Program-made: the position numbers and the translations under genes
Assembly (NCBI GenBank): GCA_026394075.1
Contig: JAPKYX010000150.1
Location: forward strand, 13,409-45,874
Direction of reading: 5' to 3'
Source of the DNA: Acidobacteriota bacterium
Lineage (GTDB): Bacteria; Acidobacteriota; Terriglobia; Bryobacterales; Bryobacteraceae
DNA: 32,466 bases
Shown: positions 23,810-31,673 of the stretch, piece after piece
Position numbering within the stretch: position 1 is the first letter of the stretch
How the letters are laid out: each line of letters opens with the position of its first letter
Notes under the pieces: generated by a model
What the model was told of the DNA's origin: nothing
The model's database searches: none
What the model saw: only the letters and a program-made list of their open reading frames with translations

Positions 23810-24381
23810 GGCGTGGCCCCCTTACGGCCAGCCGGCAGCGCGGGCCGCAGCAGCGCACGGAGCGATTGATAGGCCCGATGCACCTTCTGCTTCACCGATC
23901 CCACCGAGCACGAAGTGGCGCGGGCCACATCTTCCAAGCTGAGGCCTTGCTGCTTTAGCAGCACCAGCACTTCTCGCTGGCTCTCTGGGAGGCTGGCCAG
24001 CAGCTCCTGAAAAGTGGCTTCGCCGCCCGGTGCCCGGCTCTGCGCCGCCAACTCTGGCAGCTGATCGACCGCTACCTCCAGCGACGATCTTCGACGTTTT
24101 CGGTAGTTGTCCACCCGCACCCGGCGCGCAATCGCGTAGACCCAGGGCAGCACCGGCTCGCCTGGCCGATGGGTGTGCCGCAAACGGTGGATGCGCAGCC
24201 ACATATCTTGCAGCATATCGTCCGCTTCCATCTGGTTGCCCATGGGCGCGGCGAAGAAGCGATAGAGCGGACTGCTAAGCCTTCTGACCAGCTCCGCCGC
24301 CGCCATCGGATCGGCCTGCTGGTAGGCGGACATCAGTTCTTCCAGGCTGAGTTCACCGCCGTCCGCCTGCGGCTCAGGCAC
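23806..24381 (-). CDS. ECF-type RNA polymerase sigma factor
   Basis: This 191-residue extracytoplasmic-function sigma factor has region 2 from about residue 30 (LYRFFAAPMGNQMEADDMLQDMWLRIHRL, then LPWVYAIARRVRVDNYRKRRR) and region 4 from about 130 (LASLPESQREVLVLLKQQGLSLEDVARATSCSVGSVKQKVHRAYQSLRALL). The start is GTG 24381, chosen because a perfect AGGAGG lies 5 nt upstream (24387-24392) and the length is then normal. The open frame runs to 24519, but that lead is arginine/proline-rich without family similarity. It is translationally coupled to the membrane anti-sigma factor. The target genes are unknown; no matching promoter pair was found in the window. Confidence 0.92.
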   Translation of the reverse strand: MPEPQADGGELSLEELMSAYQQADPMAAAELVRRLSSPLYRFFAAPMGNQMEADDMLQDMWLRIHRLRHTHRPGEPVLPWVYAIARRVRVDNYRKRRRSSLEVAVDQLPELAAQSRAPGGEATFQELLASLPESQREVLVLLKQQGLSLEDVARATSCSVGSVKQKVHRAYQSLRALLRPALPAGRKGATP

Positions 24382-24386
24382 TGCGG

Positions 24387-24392
24387 CCTCCT
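24387..24392 (-). promoter_or_regulatory. ribosome binding site fixing the sigma factor start
   Basis: A perfect AGGAGG on the minus strand lies 5 nt before the GTG at 24381. It is the best ribosome site noticed in the window and decides against the longer frame starting at 24519. Confidence 0.85.
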
Positions 24393-24646
24393 CGCGCTGC
24401 CGGGGCGCAGTGGCCCGGGATCGCAGTAGACTCCGGTCGAGCGGAATGACCCCTGTTGAAGGTATGCGCCGATGCAGCTCCGCCGCCGGGCGAAACTGCC
24501 GCCCGTTGGGCCGTCCCAATAACAGACTGATCGGTCAACACTATATGCGTAGATGCTGCCCAGCGATGCTGGTTGCGTCCTTCTTTAGCTCAATGTGGAA
24601 ATCTTACTAGGTTCCAATAGTCACAGCCCCTGCCGCCGGCCTGGAC

Positions 24647-25288
24647 TTATTGCGTCAATCGGGCTGTCCGCCACGCTTGGTCCGCCGCGGGTACTAAGTT
24701 GGCCTGATCCCTCTCCCAGGAAACGGCGAATGCCTCGGTCGCGAATAGGTAAACTCGTCCGGCCAGCAATCGGAAGGCCATGGGTTGACCCTCCAGCGCC
24801 TCGCCTCGCGCCATGCTGTAGGCGCAGTACCCCCCGTACTCCGGAAGGTATCGGCCAGGCTCCTTCAAAAAGGCCTCGCGGGATTCCTGGTTGGCGAACC
24901 GGATCGTTTGTCCCGCATGAACTGTTGTGATGTCGCTGGAGCCCGCCTTGGCCCGCTTCAAAACCAACCACGCGACCGGATCAAAGCCCGAAAGAATCGC
25001 CTTGCCTTCCAATGCCGGAAAGGGTGCCAGTGAGCCGGGCGCAAGATTCGATTCCTTGTTTATGGGTACCCCGGGGGCCGTCAGGTCCAGGGCGCCGTCC
25101 TGGTTAAGGACACGCGCCGGCGTTGCGGGCGGCTGGACCTGCTTGCGGGGCCTTTCGGCGGGACTGTTCGGGGCCGTTGCCTTCAGCCGCAGCATGCCAT
25201 CGTGGTCTTTGGGCAGAGTTGGCGCAGTCTGCGCCAACCCTACCAAAGCCGCCACGAAGCCGAGAACCATGGAGCAGAGCATTCTCAT
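24647..25288 (-). CDS. secreted YHS-domain protein
   Basis: This 213-residue protein has a signal peptide (MVLGFVAALVGLAQ, cleavage near residue 21), a proline-rich spacer (about 38-60), and then a YHS-like domain at 98-162. The domain contains LSGFDPVAWLVL, IRFANQESREAFLKEPGRYLP and YGGYCAYSMARGE; C155 is the single conserved cysteine. YHS domains are thought to bind metal, often copper, in transporters and monooxygenases. Exported versions with the GYCAYAMARG ending are common and uncharacterised. It starts 18 bp after the preceding gene and is probably co-transcribed with it. The ribosome site GAGGG lies about 10 nt before the ATG. Confidence 0.85.
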   Translation of the reverse strand: MRMLCSMVLGFVAALVGLAQTAPTLPKDHDGMLRLKATAPNSPAERPRKQVQPPATPARVLNQDGALDLTAPGVPINKESNLAPGSLAPFPALEGKAILSGFDPVAWLVLKRAKAGSSDITTVHAGQTIRFANQESREAFLKEPGRYLPEYGGYCAYSMARGEALEGQPMAFRLLAGRVYLFATEAFAVSWERDQANLVPAADQAWRTARLTQ

Positions 25289-25306
25289 AGTGGCGATACC
25301 CTCTAA

Positions 25307-26482
25307 CTACAGGAAACGGAACACGACCGGGCAGTTGATGATGATCCCTGTCGATCCGTACTCCGCGCCGCCGGGCCCGGTGATGTGGCCTGCTTCGGCG
25401 AACGCCAGAATCTGGAACTCTTCGATCAGGCGTGAGCGGTAGCCCATGGAGAGCGCCCGCGGTGTCCACTCCGCCAGATTCAGGTCCCACAACGGGCTGT
25501 AGTCAGTGGCCACAAACGGTACACCGCCGAAAACATTTAATGGGCTGCGGCCATCCAGCAGCGCACTGTTGAAGCCTTGACGTTGAGGATGCGCGCAACC
25601 CGTGGCTCCGTTGATGAAGCCGAAGATGCGTTCCACCGCGCTGAACAGGCCTTCATCGCCGCCCACGCCTACGTCGTTCATTGCCGGGGCAAAGGTGGCG
25701 CTCTCCATCGCCGCCGCCAGCTCCACGGAGGCATCAAAACTGAGATAGAGAACCGGCTTGGCGAAACTGAAGCCCTGCGTCAGCCTCAAGGTAACCGTCA
25801 TGGCCGTCGTGTCGATGGCGACCACCTTGTCGTGGACCAGCCGGTAGTCGGGGTTTCCGCGCGGGAAGTTGATGGCCGTGGCGGAGGTTCCAAACGAGAT
25901 GACCGGTGCGTTGTAGATATGGCCGCCGGCATTGGCAATGCGGACCAGCGGAGTGTAGTCAGCGTCCCCCACTGAGCCCGGCGTCGCCTCCGCTGGAGGG
26001 AACGGCCTTGCCCCGTCGATGCCCGCAATACGCAAGGCCGGCGAGAAGTCGACGGTGCCTCGCTCGAAGACCAACAGGCCACCCTTGCGTAACGTGGCGT
26101 TGCGGACGGCCTTCCCGGTGTTGGCGTAGTTCAGCTTGGCGGAGAAATTGATGCCCAGTGCTTCCGCGTTGGCCTGATCGGTGGTGTCGGTGATCACGTA
26201 CCAGACATTCCGTCCGTTGGTCATCTCACCGCGATAGAGCGGCAGCGTCAACGTGGAGGCCTTAATGTCCAGCGTCCCCGCCGTGATCAGCTGCAGCGGG
26301 CCCACCAGTCGCTTGTCCACCGACGAGGGTGGCGGGCCTTGATAGGTGGGTGGAATGTCGGTGCCGATGGCCCCCGAGACGGCCCCCACCGCGCAGCCGG
26401 AGTTGCTGGCCGTATTCTGGGCCTGGATCGAACTGGCCATCAGTAGACCGATGGCCGCCAGTAATGTTTGAGTTGGCTTCAT
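25307..26482 (-). CDS. secreted protein of unrecognised family
   Basis: This 391-residue protein has a signal peptide (TLLAAIGLLMASSIQAQ). The mature part is rich in beta-strand-like text: LTLPLYRGEMTNGRNVWYVITDTTDQANAEALGINFSAKL near 77-117, a repeated strand-turn pattern in the centre, and a final EFQILAFAEAGHITGPGGAEYGSTGIIINCPVVFRFL. I recall homologues in soil bacteria of unknown function but cannot name a family with certainty. Two cysteines (about C30 and the C-terminal NCPV) plus GATGCAHP could form disulfides. It is transcribed with the YHS protein, 18 bp apart, suggesting a shared extracellular or periplasmic role, perhaps metal related. GAGAGG is about 11 nt before the ATG. Confidence 0.75.
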   Translation of the reverse strand: MKPTQTLLAAIGLLMASSIQAQNTASNSGCAVGAVSGAIGTDIPPTYQGPPPSSVDKRLVGPLQLITAGTLDIKASTLTLPLYRGEMTNGRNVWYVITDTTDQANAEALGINFSAKLNYANTGKAVRNATLRKGGLLVFERGTVDFSPALRIAGIDGARPFPPAEATPGSVGDADYTPLVRIANAGGHIYNAPVISFGTSATAINFPRGNPDYRLVHDKVVAIDTTAMTVTLRLTQGFSFAKPVLYLSFDASVELAAAMESATFAPAMNDVGVGGDEGLFSAVERIFGFINGATGCAHPQRQGFNSALLDGRSPLNVFGGVPFVATDYSPLWDLNLAEWTPRALSMGYRSRLIEEFQILAFAEAGHITGPGGAEYGSTGIIINCPVVFRFL

Positions 26483-26964
26483 CTGTAGTTAACCTCTCCC
26501 TCGAAATAGTGCGCGGGTCTTTCCCGCTTGGAGATCAATTCGCGGCTGCGCCTAAGTTAGTTACGCACAAGACAGAATCTCCGTTGCAAAAGTATCCGCC
26601 GGGCTAACGCAAGAGTTTGTGAATAATACTTCGGTTGGCGGGAATAAAGCTACAGCCTGGTGGTATGCGCTTTTGAGGCATCTAAGATCGGTCCACGGCA
26701 TTCTTGGCCGGTCGGGTGGTGCCTGAGTCAGACACCAGCCCGCCCCAAGCGGTGACGCGGGCGGACAGTCCGGCCAGGACCGCTATGGCCTGTTCCGCAC
26801 CGCCGGCCCCCGCGTCTGAATGCCTGCCCTTTCGCGCCAAGTAGCTGCCTTCCCTGACCGGCCGAACCATCCGCCCTGGACGGGCCGCCACCGACCGGGA
26901 AGGTCTCCGCCAGCATGGAGTTCCGGTGATAAACTTGGGCGCAGGAGTATAAGGACACAGTTCT
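26483..26964. other. intergenic region between divergent operons
   Basis: This is a 482-bp space between a minus-strand and a plus-strand operon. Positions 26560-26690 are clearly more A/T rich and probably hold the promoters, but no convincing -35/-10 pair was found on either strand. The right half (26683-26916) holds the possible hydrolase remnant. AAGGA at 26951-26955 serves as ribosome site for the gene at 26965. Confidence 0.5.
26683..26916 (-). pseudogene. possible metallo-beta-lactamase-fold hydrolase remnant
   Basis: On the minus strand ATG 26916 starts MLAETFPVG, a beginning common in glyoxalase II-like hydrolases. Further on, in a different frame, comes LARKGRHSDAGAGGAEQ and AIAVLAGLSARVTA, resembling the family's IDPGAEAEQI-LAVL-GL-VTAIV stretch. 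The catalytic THxHxDH does not follow in any frame. It could be the frameshifted 5' end of a decayed gene, or a coincidence in GC-rich sequence. Confidence 0.25.
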
Positions 26965-28146
26965 ATGGGACAGACCCTTGCCCTGCCGGCTCTCGGAGTC
27001 GCGGCCCGCGTGCGCGAAGCCGCCACGCCCTGGTATGTCTGGAACTTTGCCGCCGCCGTCCTCTCCGTCACCATAGGCGGCGTGTGGGACATCTCCTGGC
27101 ATCTCTCCATCGGGCGTGATTCGTTCTGGACCCCGGCGCACATGCTGATCTACCTGTGCGGCATCCTGGGCGGTCTGGGCAGTGCGGCGTTGATCCTGGG
27201 CACTACCTTCGGGTCGATGACCCATTTGCGCGCCTCGTCGGTGGCGATGTGGGGCTTCCGTGGACCACTCGGGGCGTTTGTGGCGGCTTGGGGGGCGGTG
27301 GCGATGCTGGTGTCGGCTCCGTTTGATGACTGGTGGCACAGTGCCTATGGCCTGGATGTGAAAGTGCTGTCGCCGCCGCATGTGGTGCTGATCCTGGGCG
27401 TGTTGGCGATCAAGTTCGGTGGCCTGCTGATCATTCTGGGCGAGATGAACCGGGCGACGGCGGAGACGCGGGCGCGGCTGCGTTGGTTCTTCATTTTTGT
27501 GGGGGCGCTGCTGGCGCGCGACGTCGTGGGCGTGTTCTCGCTGGAGTACATGGCGCGGACCATGCAGCATTCGGCGCGCTTCTTCCTGATGCTGGCCATC
27601 ACGCTGCCGCTGGGACACTTTGCGGTGGCGCGGGCGGCGAACCTGAAGTGGGGCCTGGCGCTGGTGTCGGGCCTGAGCACCTTGATCTCGCTGGCGTTCT
27701 TGTGGATCCTGCCGCTGTTCCCGGCCGAGCCGAAGTTGGGCCCGGTGTTCCGCGAGATTACGCACTTTATCCCGCCCGGCGGATTCCCGCTGCTGGTGAC
27801 GCCTCCGCTGCTGTTGGCGGACTGGCTGTGGCAGCGTTTGGGCAAGCGGAACGACTGGATGCTGGCCTCCATTCTGGGGCTGACGTTTCTGGGCGTCTTC
27901 GCGGCGGTACAGTGGCCCTTTGCGGACTTTCTGCAATCGCCGGCGGCGCGAAACTGGTTTTTCGGATCGCATTATTTGGGTTTCTTCGTCCCGTCCCAAT
28001 CGGACGCGGCGCGGTATGTTTATTCAGCGATTGAGCGATCGCCCGGCGAGTTCTGGACGCGGATGGCGTGGGCGGCGGTGGCCGCCGTGCTGTCGGCGCG
28101 GGCAGGACTGGGCTTGGGCAATTGGATGCAGCGGATTCAGCGATAA
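26965..28146 (+). CDS. multi-pass membrane protein of unknown function
   Basis: This 393-residue protein has about nine hydrophobic segments. A distinctive N-terminal block, GGVWDISWHLSIGRDSFWTPAHMLIYLCG (about 38-66), carries tryptophans, histidines and acidic residues at a membrane boundary. A second block, SAPFDDWWHSAYGLDVKVLSPPHVVLILG (about 116-144), repeats the W/D/H then P-H-x-x-x-x-L/G pattern, hinting at an internal duplication with possible metal ligands. A third acidic/histidine loop is REITHFIPPGGFP. I do not recognise a named family. AAGGA is 9 nt before the ATG. The DUF1549/DUF1553 gene begins 23 bp after its stop, so the three plus-strand genes are probably one operon. Confidence 0.82.
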   Translation: MGQTLALPALGVAARVREAATPWYVWNFAAAVLSVTIGGVWDISWHLSIGRDSFWTPAHMLIYLCGILGGLGSAALILGTTFGSMTHLRASSVAMWGFRGPLGAFVAAWGAVAMLVSAPFDDWWHSAYGLDVKVLSPPHVVLILGVLAIKFGGLLIILGEMNRATAETRARLRWFFIFVGALLARDVVGVFSLEYMARTMQHSARFFLMLAITLPLGHFAVARAANLKWGLALVSGLSTLISLAFLWILPLFPAEPKLGPVFREITHFIPPGGFPLLVTPPLLLADWLWQRLGKRNDWMLASILGLTFLGVFAAVQWPFADFLQSPAARNWFFGSHYLGFFVPSQSDAARYVYSAIERSPGEFWTRMAWAAVAAVLSARAGLGLGNWMQRIQR

Positions 28147-28169
28147 GTGAGCGGAGTATTTTTCAAACC

Positions 28170-30179
28170 ATGACCTTGAGTACAAGCGGCTTCCATCGAT
28201 CGATCGCCTGTTTGACGGCCTTTGCCATGCTGGCCCCAGCGCCGGGCGCGGCGGCTTCAAATACGGTAGCGTCGCTTGAAAAGTACACGCCGGTGGAACG
28301 CCGGCACTGGGCTTTTCAAGCCCGCAAGGCCGTCCCGCCGCCTGAGGTGCAAGGGGCGGCGACGGCGATTGACCGGTTTATCGTAGCCAAGTTGTCAGCC
28401 GAAGGCTTGGCCTTGGCACCGGCGGCGGATCGGGCCACGCTCATCCGGCGCGTCACGTTTGATCTGCATGGATTGCCGCCGGCACCGGAGGAGATCGACG
28501 CATTTGTCCGAGACCGTTCCGCCCAGGCGTGGGAGAAGGTGATCGACCGCCTGCTGGCTTCACCGCGCTATGGCGAACAGTGGGGCCGCCACTGGCTGGA
28601 TGTGGTCCGGTTCGCCGAATCCGACGGTTTTGAGTACGACACGCACCGCAGCGACGCCTGGCGGTACCGCGACTACGTGGTTCATTCGTTCAACTCCGAC
28701 AAGCCCTACACCGACTTCATCCGCGAGCAGTTGGCGGGCGACGAAATCAACCCCAAGAATGAAACCTTCCGCATCGCCAGCGGCTTCAACCGCCTGGGCC
28801 CGCTGCGCAAGAACGCCGGCAATCAGGAAGTGGCATCCAGCCGCAATGAAGTGCTGACCGAGATGACCAACATCGTCGGCGCTTCGCTGCTGGGCGTCAC
28901 GCTGGGGTGCGCGCGCTGCCACGACCACAAGTTCGACCCGATCCGCCACACCGACTACTACCGGATGCAAGGCTACTTTGCCGCCACGCACGAGCAGGAT
29001 ATCTCGCTCGCTTCACCCGAGGCGCAAGCGGAGTGGAAAGCCACCACCGAAACCATCACGAAAGAAATGAAGGCCATGCAAAAGCAGATGGCCAAGATGG
29101 AAGGCGCGGAGAAGGAAAAGATGGAGCAAAAGGTGAAGGAGATTGAGGCAAAGTTGCCTGCTCCTTTGCCCGCGCTCTATAGCGTCGCCGACAACCCGGA
29201 GAAGACCTCGCCGATCCATGTGCTGGCCCGTGGGGACTATGCCAACAAAGGCGCAGCCGTCGGAATGCGTCCGCTGGGGGTGCTGCTGCCGGAAGGGTTG
29301 CCGGAGTTGCCACTGGCCACCGACAAGCCTCGGGCGAAGCTGGCAGATTGGATCTTGACTGCCGAGAATCCCCTGACGGCGCGCGTGATCGTCAACCGCG
29401 TCTGGCACAGCCACTTCGGCCGCGGCATCGTGGCCACACCCAATGATTTCGGGCGCATGGGCCAGCGGCCTACGCATCCGGAGTTGCTGGACTATCTGGC
29501 GAATCAGTTTGTCGAAGGCGGCTGGACGTTCAAGAAACTGCACCGGGAGATCCTGCTGTCGAAGGTCTACCAGCAGGGGAGTGCGAACCCGCTGATGGAG
29601 AAGGCCGCCACGGCCAAGGACCCCGACAACAAGCTGCTCTGGAGATTCACCCGCCGCCGCCTGGAAGCCGAAGAACTGCGCGATGCCACGCTGGCCGTGG
29701 CGGGGCGCTTGAACACCAAGGCTGGTGGGCCCAGCGTCATCGTGCCCGTGGATCAGGAACTGATCGGGCTGCTCTATAAGCCGTCCCAGTGGGCCATCGC
29801 CAAGGATGCCACCGAGCATGACCGCCGCAGCGTCTACCTGTTCCAGAAGCGCAACCTCCGGCTGCCCTACATGGAAGTGTTTGATGCGCCGGACACGCTG
29901 ATCTCCTGCCCGAAACGCGAATCTTCGACACATGCTCCGCAGGCGCTGGAGCTGTTGAACGGTAGCTTCTCGAACCAAATGGCGGTGGCTCTGGCTGGCC
30001 GTCTGGAGAAGGAAGCCAAGACCCCGGCCGCGCGGATTGACTTGGCCTATCGCCTGGCGGCGGGGCGCTTGCCGACGGTGAAGGAACGCGCGATCGCGCA
30101 ACGGTATCTGGCTTCCGGCTCGACGCGCGAGTTTGCGCTGGCCGTCTTGAATTTGAATTCGTTTCTGTACGTGAACTAA
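28170..30179 (+). CDS. DUF1549/DUF1553-domain protein
   Basis: This 669-residue exported protein has a signal-peptide-like start (SIACLTAFAMLAPAPGAAA). DUF1549 covers about residues 50-255 (IDRFIVAKLSAEGL, RRVTFDLHGLPPAPEEID, YGEQWGRHWLDVVRFAESDGFEYD), ending in C247-A-R-C250-H251, a CxxCH that could bind haem. A Met/Lys/Glu-rich coiled-coil-like segment (about 288-327) follows. DUF1553 fills about 365-640 (NPLTARVIVNRVWHSHFGRGIV, TPNDFGRMGQRPTHPELLDYLA, LLWRFTRRRLEAEELRDA). Many planctomycete and solibacter homologues also carry an N-terminal cytochrome-like PSCyt1 domain, missing here. ATG 28170 is chosen because upstream in-frame text lies inside the preceding gene. The function of this widespread family is unknown. 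Confidence 0.9.
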   Translation: MTLSTSGFHRSIACLTAFAMLAPAPGAAASNTVASLEKYTPVERRHWAFQARKAVPPPEVQGAATAIDRFIVAKLSAEGLALAPAADRATLIRRVTFDLHGLPPAPEEIDAFVRDRSAQAWEKVIDRLLASPRYGEQWGRHWLDVVRFAESDGFEYDTHRSDAWRYRDYVVHSFNSDKPYTDFIREQLAGDEINPKNETFRIASGFNRLGPLRKNAGNQEVASSRNEVLTEMTNIVGASLLGVTLGCARCHDHKFDPIRHTDYYRMQGYFAATHEQDISLASPEAQAEWKATTETITKEMKAMQKQMAKMEGAEKEKMEQKVKEIEAKLPAPLPALYSVADNPEKTSPIHVLARGDYANKGAAVGMRPLGVLLPEGLPELPLATDKPRAKLADWILTAENPLTARVIVNRVWHSHFGRGIVATPNDFGRMGQRPTHPELLDYLANQFVEGGWTFKKLHREILLSKVYQQGSANPLMEKAATAKDPDNKLLWRFTRRRLEAEELRDATLAVAGRLNTKAGGPSVIVPVDQELIGLLYKPSQWAIAKDATEHDRRSVYLFQKRNLRLPYMEVFDAPDTLISCPKRESSTHAPQALELLNGSFSNQMAVALAGRLEKEAKTPAARIDLAYRLAAGRLPTVKERAIAQRYLASGSTREFALAVLNLNSFLYVN

Positions 30180-30181
30180 CT

Positions 30182-31615
30182 ATGGACCAGTTTCTCCGCG
30201 ACCCACATGTCCGCTACACGCGCAACCGCCGCGAGTGGTTGACCGATGCATTTTGCGGCTTCGGCTCGCTGGCGTTTGCGTCGCTGGAGGCGCAAGCCGC
30301 GGCCATCAAGAACCCGCTGGCACCCAAGGCTCCGCACATGCCGGACAAGGCCAAGGCCAAGTCAGTGATCTTCCTATTCATGGCGGGCGGACCGTCGCAC
30401 CTGGAGACGTTTGATCCGAAGCCATTGCTGAACAAGCTGGACGGCCAGAAGCGGCCAGCCGAGTTCGGCGAAGCGAAGTATCAGTTTGTCCAGAACGACG
30501 CCAAGATCCTGGGCACCAAGCGCCAGTTTGAGCGCTGCGGCCAGTCGGGTCTGGAAGTATCGGACCTGCTGCCGCACCACAAGTCGATCATTGATGACCT
30601 CTGCGTCGTCCGCTCCGTGCATGGCGACATGGTGGTGCATTCGGCCGCGCAGTATCAGTGCATGACCGGCCGCATCATCCCCGGCTTTCCGTCGATGGGC
30701 AGTTGGGTGGTCTACGGCCTGGGCAGTGAGAGCCAGTCGTTGCCGGCCTATGCCGTCATCCCCGATCCGGACGGCGCGCTGGAGGCAGGGCAGCCGATGT
30801 ATCTGAACGGCTTTCTGCCCGCCATCTACCAGCCCGCGATGCTGCGTCCGGGCAAACGTCCGGTGTTGAACCTGGACCTGCCGGAGGGCGTCAAGCTGTC
30901 TGACCGGCGCAAGACGATCGACCTGATCCGGGCGCTGAACGAAGCCGGTATGCCCGGCGAGGACGAAGAGTTCTCCGCCCGCATTTCGGCCTACGATACG
31001 GCCTTCAAGATGCAAACCGAAGCGCCGGAAGTGTTCGACCTGACCAAGGAATCACCCGAGACGCTGGCGATGTACGGCGTCGGATCGGAGCCGACTGACG
31101 ACTATGGCCGCCGCTGCCTGCTGGCCCGCCGCATGGTGGAACGCGGCGTCCGGTTTGTGACCGTGGTGCATGGTGGCGGCCCCGGAAATCTGCAGTGGGA
31201 CGCGCACGAAGACATCGAAGAAAACCATCTCCGGATGGCGAAGCAAAGTGATCAACCCGCGGCGGCGCTGATCAAGGACCTAAAGCGGCGCGGCTTGCTC
31301 GATTCCACGCTGGTGGTGTGGGGCGGGGAATTCGGCCGGTCCCCGGAAGCGCAAGGCGGCAAGGGCCGCGATCACCACAACCTGGGCTTCACCATGTGGA
31401 TGGCGGGCGGCGGCGTCAAGGGTGGCATGGCTTATGGCGCGACGGACGCGATCGGTCTCAAAGCCATCGAGAAACCCGCCCACTTCCGCGACATCCACGC
31501 GACCATCTTGAACCAGTTGGGCCTGAACCAGGACGCATTGAGCTACATGCACCAGGGGCGCAAGGAACGCCTGACCGAGGTGCATGGCGAGATCCTGAAA
31601 GACATCATCGCCTGA
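30182..31615 (+). CDS. DUF1501-family protein
   Basis: This 477-residue protein of the DUF1501 family is related to the alkaline phosphatase/sulfatase superfamily. The N-terminus has twin arginines (RNRREWLTDAFCGFGSLAFASLEAQAAA), which suggests Tat export of a folded protein. Core motifs are VIFLFMAGGPSHLETFDPKP near 62-81, VVRSVHGDMVVHSAAQYQCMTG near 141-162, FVTVVHGGGPGNLQWDAHEDIEEN near 324-347, and VVWGGEFGRSP then GKGRDHHNLGFTMWMAGGGVKGG near 378-413. These carry the D/H residues expected at the metal site. It follows the DUF1549/DUF1553 gene by 2 bp, the standard partner arrangement. The reaction is unknown. Confidence 0.92.
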   Translation: MDQFLRDPHVRYTRNRREWLTDAFCGFGSLAFASLEAQAAAIKNPLAPKAPHMPDKAKAKSVIFLFMAGGPSHLETFDPKPLLNKLDGQKRPAEFGEAKYQFVQNDAKILGTKRQFERCGQSGLEVSDLLPHHKSIIDDLCVVRSVHGDMVVHSAAQYQCMTGRIIPGFPSMGSWVVYGLGSESQSLPAYAVIPDPDGALEAGQPMYLNGFLPAIYQPAMLRPGKRPVLNLDLPEGVKLSDRRKTIDLIRALNEAGMPGEDEEFSARISAYDTAFKMQTEAPEVFDLTKESPETLAMYGVGSEPTDDYGRRCLLARRMVERGVRFVTVVHGGGPGNLQWDAHEDIEENHLRMAKQSDQPAAALIKDLKRRGLLDSTLVVWGGEFGRSPEAQGGKGRDHHNLGFTMWMAGGGVKGGMAYGATDAIGLKAIEKPAHFRDIHATILNQLGLNQDALSYMHQGRKERLTEVHGEILKDIIA

Positions 31616-31639
31616 GGCTGGCTTTTTGCCACTCTCTGT

Positions 31640-31668
31640 GCGGGCCATCCGTTTCAGGAATGGCCCGC
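31640..31668. terminator. hairpin between convergent genes, likely transcription end
   Basis: GCGGGCCAT (31640-31648) pairs perfectly with ATGGCCCGC (31660-31668), and CC/GG can extend the stem, leaving a small GTTTCA loop and one bulged A. It is 25 bp after the DUF1501 stop and 6 bp from the stop of the convergent gene. No T-run follows on either strand. Confidence 0.5.
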
Positions 31669-31673
31669 CCCAG

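Noticed and set aside
24382-24519. Longer N-terminus for the ECF sigma factor
   Set aside because: The extension is Arg/Pro-rich and unlike the family; a perfect AGGAGG lies 5 nt before the internal GTG at 24381.
26728-27999. 423-residue minus-strand frame opposite the membrane protein gene
   Set aside because: Extremely Gln/Arg/His-rich low-complexity text; the plus strand encodes clean transmembrane segments with a ribosome site.
29013-30101. 362-residue minus-strand frame opposite DUF1549/DUF1553
   Set aside because: Antisense to well-supported DUF1553 sequence, without recognisable domains.
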